From NCBI GenBank assembly GCA_942490945.1, contig CALNYZ010000018.1:496001-560000 (forward strand): 64,000 bases of DNA. Reading direction: 5' to 3'. Under the pieces are notes generated by a model. It was not told the origin of the DNA, searched no databases, and saw only the letters and a list, made by a program, of their open reading frames with translations. Every line of letters begins with the position of its first letter. Position 1 is the first letter of the stretch. The position numbers were made by a program, and so were the translations under genes. Source of the DNA: CALNYZ01 sp942490945 (lineage in GTDB: Bacteria > Pseudomonadota > Gammaproteobacteria > UBA6429 > Thiohalophilaceae). Of this stretch, positions 62,244-64,000 are shown piece by piece.

Positions 62244-62432
62244 ATGATTGAAGAGATAAACATTTCATGTCCCTACTGTGGTGAACAATTTACTTCTGTA
62301 GTGGATTATTCAGCAGGCAGTCAGCAATACACCGAAGATTGTTATGTGTGTTGTCGCCCGATTGTTTTTCACATCGAAGTTGACTCGAGTGGCGAACTTG
62401 ACAGTATTCGCACCCAGCGTGAAGATGACTGA
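62244..62432 (+). CDS. CPXCG-motif zinc-ribbon protein
   Basis: 62 residues. ISCPYCGEQ and DCYVCCRPI form a two-knuckle zinc site. The SGSQQY-type Asp/Tyr segment between them matches the small CPXCG family of gammaproteobacteria, function unknown. It starts 11 bp after hemW and ends 5 bp before rof. Confidence 0.85.
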   Translation: MIEEINISCPYCGEQFTSVVDYSAGSQQYTEDCYVCCRPIVFHIEVDSSGELDSIRTQREDD

Positions 62433-62437
62433 TTCAT

Positions 62438-62686
62438 ATGAATGACAAGTCTGATAACTATACACCAATTGCCTGTGAATTTTATTCCATACTGGAAGTT
62501 GCTATCTTGCATAAAGACAGCATGCGAGTGGTGTGGCATGATGAGGATGGAATGACAAAAATCGAGAATTTGTTACTACTTGATTTGAAAACCCGGGATG
62601 GGGCAGAATATTTGTATGCCCGTTCCAGCACAGGTGAAATTTTTGAAATACGACTTGATAAATTGCGTGATGTTAAAAAAATATAG
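62438..62686 (+). CDS. rof: Rho-binding antiterminator, Rof/YaeO family
   Basis: 82 residues. YTPIACEFYSILEVAILHK and, late, GEIFEIRLDKL match Rof, a small beta-barrel protein that binds transcription terminator Rho at its RNA-entry face and blocks termination. E. coli Rof also begins Y-x-P-I-x-C-x-x-Y-x-x-LE. It overlaps the following lipoprotein gene by 17 bp. Confidence 0.88.
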   Translation: MNDKSDNYTPIACEFYSILEVAILHKDSMRVVWHDEDGMTKIENLLLLDLKTRDGAEYLYARSSTGEIFEIRLDKLRDVKKI

Positions 62687-63131
62687 TCTGCTATTGATGA
62701 TCGGGATGATAGCTGCCTGTGCTGCGGATAATAAAGCAGAACCGGCAGACCCGTCCATCATTCCTTTCAAAACGGTTGCGTCCGGGTTTGTGAGTGGTAT
62801 TACACGTACGCATGAAGTTGTTATCCAGAACAATAAGGAATGGAAAGTGTTCTGGCATATACATAATGAAGGCAAGCGTGTAAAGCTTCCTCAATTCAAC
62901 TTTTCAGATAATATGGTGCTGGCAGTCTTTTGCGGGCAGAAACCCAGTGGTGGCTATACCATCAAGATTGAAAAACTTAAAATGGAAGAAGATTTTCTGG
63001 CGGTTTATTTTTCCTACCACGAGCCTGGTTCAAGAGAAAATGTCACACTGGCAATAACGCAACCATTTCATATGATCAGTACGGCGCGCTATACGGGCAA
63101 GATCCAATTCAGATATATAAATAATGAGTGA
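62670..63131 (+). CDS. PrcB-type lipoprotein
   Basis: 153 residues from ATG 62670 (frame open from 62598). Lipid box IAACA near residue 18. The body has WKVFWHIHN, NMVLAVFCGQKPSGGYTIKIEKL and YHEPGSRENVTLAITQPFHMI, which follow the PrcB C-terminal domain, a beta-sandwich found with treponemal protease complexes and many lipoproteins. Role here unknown. Overlaps the cupin start by 8 bp. Confidence 0.78.
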   Translation: MLKKYSLLLMIGMIAACAADNKAEPADPSIIPFKTVASGFVSGITRTHEVVIQNNKEWKVFWHIHNEGKRVKLPQFNFSDNMVLAVFCGQKPSGGYTIKIEKLKMEEDFLAVYFSYHEPGSRENVTLAITQPFHMISTARYTGKIQFRYINNE

Positions 63132-63489
63132 GCATACCAGCTATAAAGATATTGCGGTCTATGAAACCAAAGATGGATCACTGATTCGTGAGTTGATGCA
63201 CCCTCTGCATCATGCTGTTCAGCAGCAAAGTCTTGCCGAAGCAAGTGTTCCGGTTGGATGCACCACCTTATTACACAAGCATATGCAAACCGAAGAGCTT
63301 TATTATATTTTGTCTGGCGCGGGCGAAATGACATTAGGCGCTGATAAATTTTCAGTGCAGCAAGGTGATTCGATTTGTATTTCACCCGACACACCACACT
63401 GCATTAAAAACACCGGCACTGACATGTTGAAAATTCTCTGTTGTTGCAGTCCGGCATATTCACACGACGATACTATATTGCTGACATGA
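63124..63489 (+). CDS. Single-domain cupin protein
   Basis: 121 residues. Cupin motif 1 HKHMQTEELYYILSGAGEM and motif 2 GDSICISPDTPHCIKN supply His, His, Glu and His for a metal. Possibly an isomerase or dioxygenase. Its stop overlaps the start of the ROK gene by 4 bp, so a sugar-related substrate is plausible. Confidence 0.83.
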   Translation: MSEHTSYKDIAVYETKDGSLIRELMHPLHHAVQQQSLAEASVPVGCTTLLHKHMQTEELYYILSGAGEMTLGADKFSVQQGDSICISPDTPHCIKNTGTDMLKILCCCSPAYSHDDTILLT

Positions 63490-64000
63490 TACGCATTGGC
63501 ATTGATCTGGGCGGAACCAAAATCGAAGTGATTGCGCTGGATGAAAATGGCGCGCAACTTTACCGCCAGCGTACCGCGACACCAAAAGAAAGTTATGAAA
63601 AAACCATTGCGGCGATAGTGCAGCTGGTGCAACAAGCCGAGAATCATATTGATTCATGTGCCGGAGAAAAGGCGAGTGTCGGTGTTGGTATTCCCGGAGC
63701 AATTTCACCAAAAACGAATCTGGTGAAAAATGCCAACTCAACCTGTTTAATCGGTCATGCGCTGGATAAAGACCTGTCAGATTTATTGCAACGTGAAGTG
63801 CGCGTCGCAAACGACGCGAATTGTTTTGTGGTCTCTGAAGCAACTGACGGAGCTGCCGCAGGTGCAAACGTCACATTTGGTGTCATTATTGGTACGGGAA
63901 CGGGTGGCGGTATTGCGATCAAGGGCCGACCACTAACCGGTATAAATGCGATTACCGGGGAATGGGGGCACAATACCTTGCCCTGGCCGGATGCAGACGA
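63486..64000 (+). CDS. ROK-family sugar kinase, 5' part
   Basis: 171 codons before the window ends. GIDLGGTKIEVIALD (phosphate-1), GVGIPGAIS, VANDANCFVVSEA (catalytic Asp) and IIGTGTGGGI (phosphate-2) are intact, and GEWGHNTLPWP begins the zinc region typical of ROK kinases. Fructokinase (Mak) or N-acetylhexosamine kinase are the likely activities; the missing 3' half would help decide. Confidence 0.9.
   Translation, partial: MIRIGIDLGGTKIEVIALDENGAQLYRQRTATPKESYEKTIAAIVQLVQQAENHIDSCAGEKASVGVGIPGAISPKTNLVKNANSTCLIGHALDKDLSDLLQREVRVANDANCFVVSEATDGAAAGANVTFGVIIGTGTGGGIAIKGRPLTGINAITGEWGHNTLPWPDAD

Overview
The window is a piece of a gammaproteobacterial chromosome. Support comes from the pdxB and rof genes, the yicC/gmk/rpoZ/spoT order, the rph-rdgB-hemW order, thiS-thiG-trmB, yggX-mutY, and the yrfG/cysQ pair. 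A PEP-CTERM protein and an exopolysaccharide-type gene cluster suggest an environmental, biofilm-forming, non-enteric lineage. The genus cannot be named from the sequence alone.

Layout. 1-640: two integron-type gene cassettes (one cut by the window edge), an attC site and a possible attI-like region, with no integrase gene beside them. 784-4901 (minus): a TatT-type TRAP transporter operon. 5057-14731: mostly housekeeping genes (typA, pdxB, pip, dtd, a hybrid histidine kinase, yrfG, cysQ). 15124-24172: an AT-rich surface-polysaccharide locus with an adenylate-forming ligase, two glycosyltransferases, an AsnB-type amidotransferase, a jelly-roll lyase-like protein, an FkbM methyltransferase and two paralogous FN3 lipoproteins. 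24190-34871: two PhnD-like periplasmic receptors (one coupled to a GGDEF/EAL protein), tRNA-Phe, yggX-mutY, an MCP-like protein, AsmA, a Sel1 protein and tRNA-Gly. 35160-44714: thiS-thiG-trmB, a PEP-CTERM protein behind a perfect CRP-type site, recG, ridA, spoT, rpoZ, gmk. 54434-64000: yicC, a kinase/phosphatase/FHA/protease set interleaved with rph, rdgB and hemW, then rof, a cupin and a ROK-family gene cut by the window end.

The standout region is 44723-54457. A 9.7-kb P4-like integrative element sits between yicC and gmk, bounded by a 20-bp direct repeat that is the 3' end of yicC. Arm-type repeats with identical 12-bp spacing lie inside both ends. It encodes a tyrosine integrase, an AlpA-like regulator, a primase-helicase with an iteron cluster (probable origin), two short paralogs resembling phage head-scaffold segments, and a terminase-small-subunit-like HTH protein. 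This is the gene set of a phage satellite. Its cargo at the gmk end is an AvcD/DcdV-type anti-phage dCTP deaminase, a previously unlisted 58-codon gene with a strong ribosome binding site at the expected AvcI antitoxin position, and a small PD-(D/E)XK-like nuclease downstream. The element appears to carry anti-phage defence while depending on a helper phage.

Other signals include an A-rich slip site at the dctP/dctQ junction, a terminator-like hairpin containing the spoT start codon, a 7-copy 9-bp repeat in AsmA, and matching acidic-LF C-terminal tails on two signalling-type proteins.
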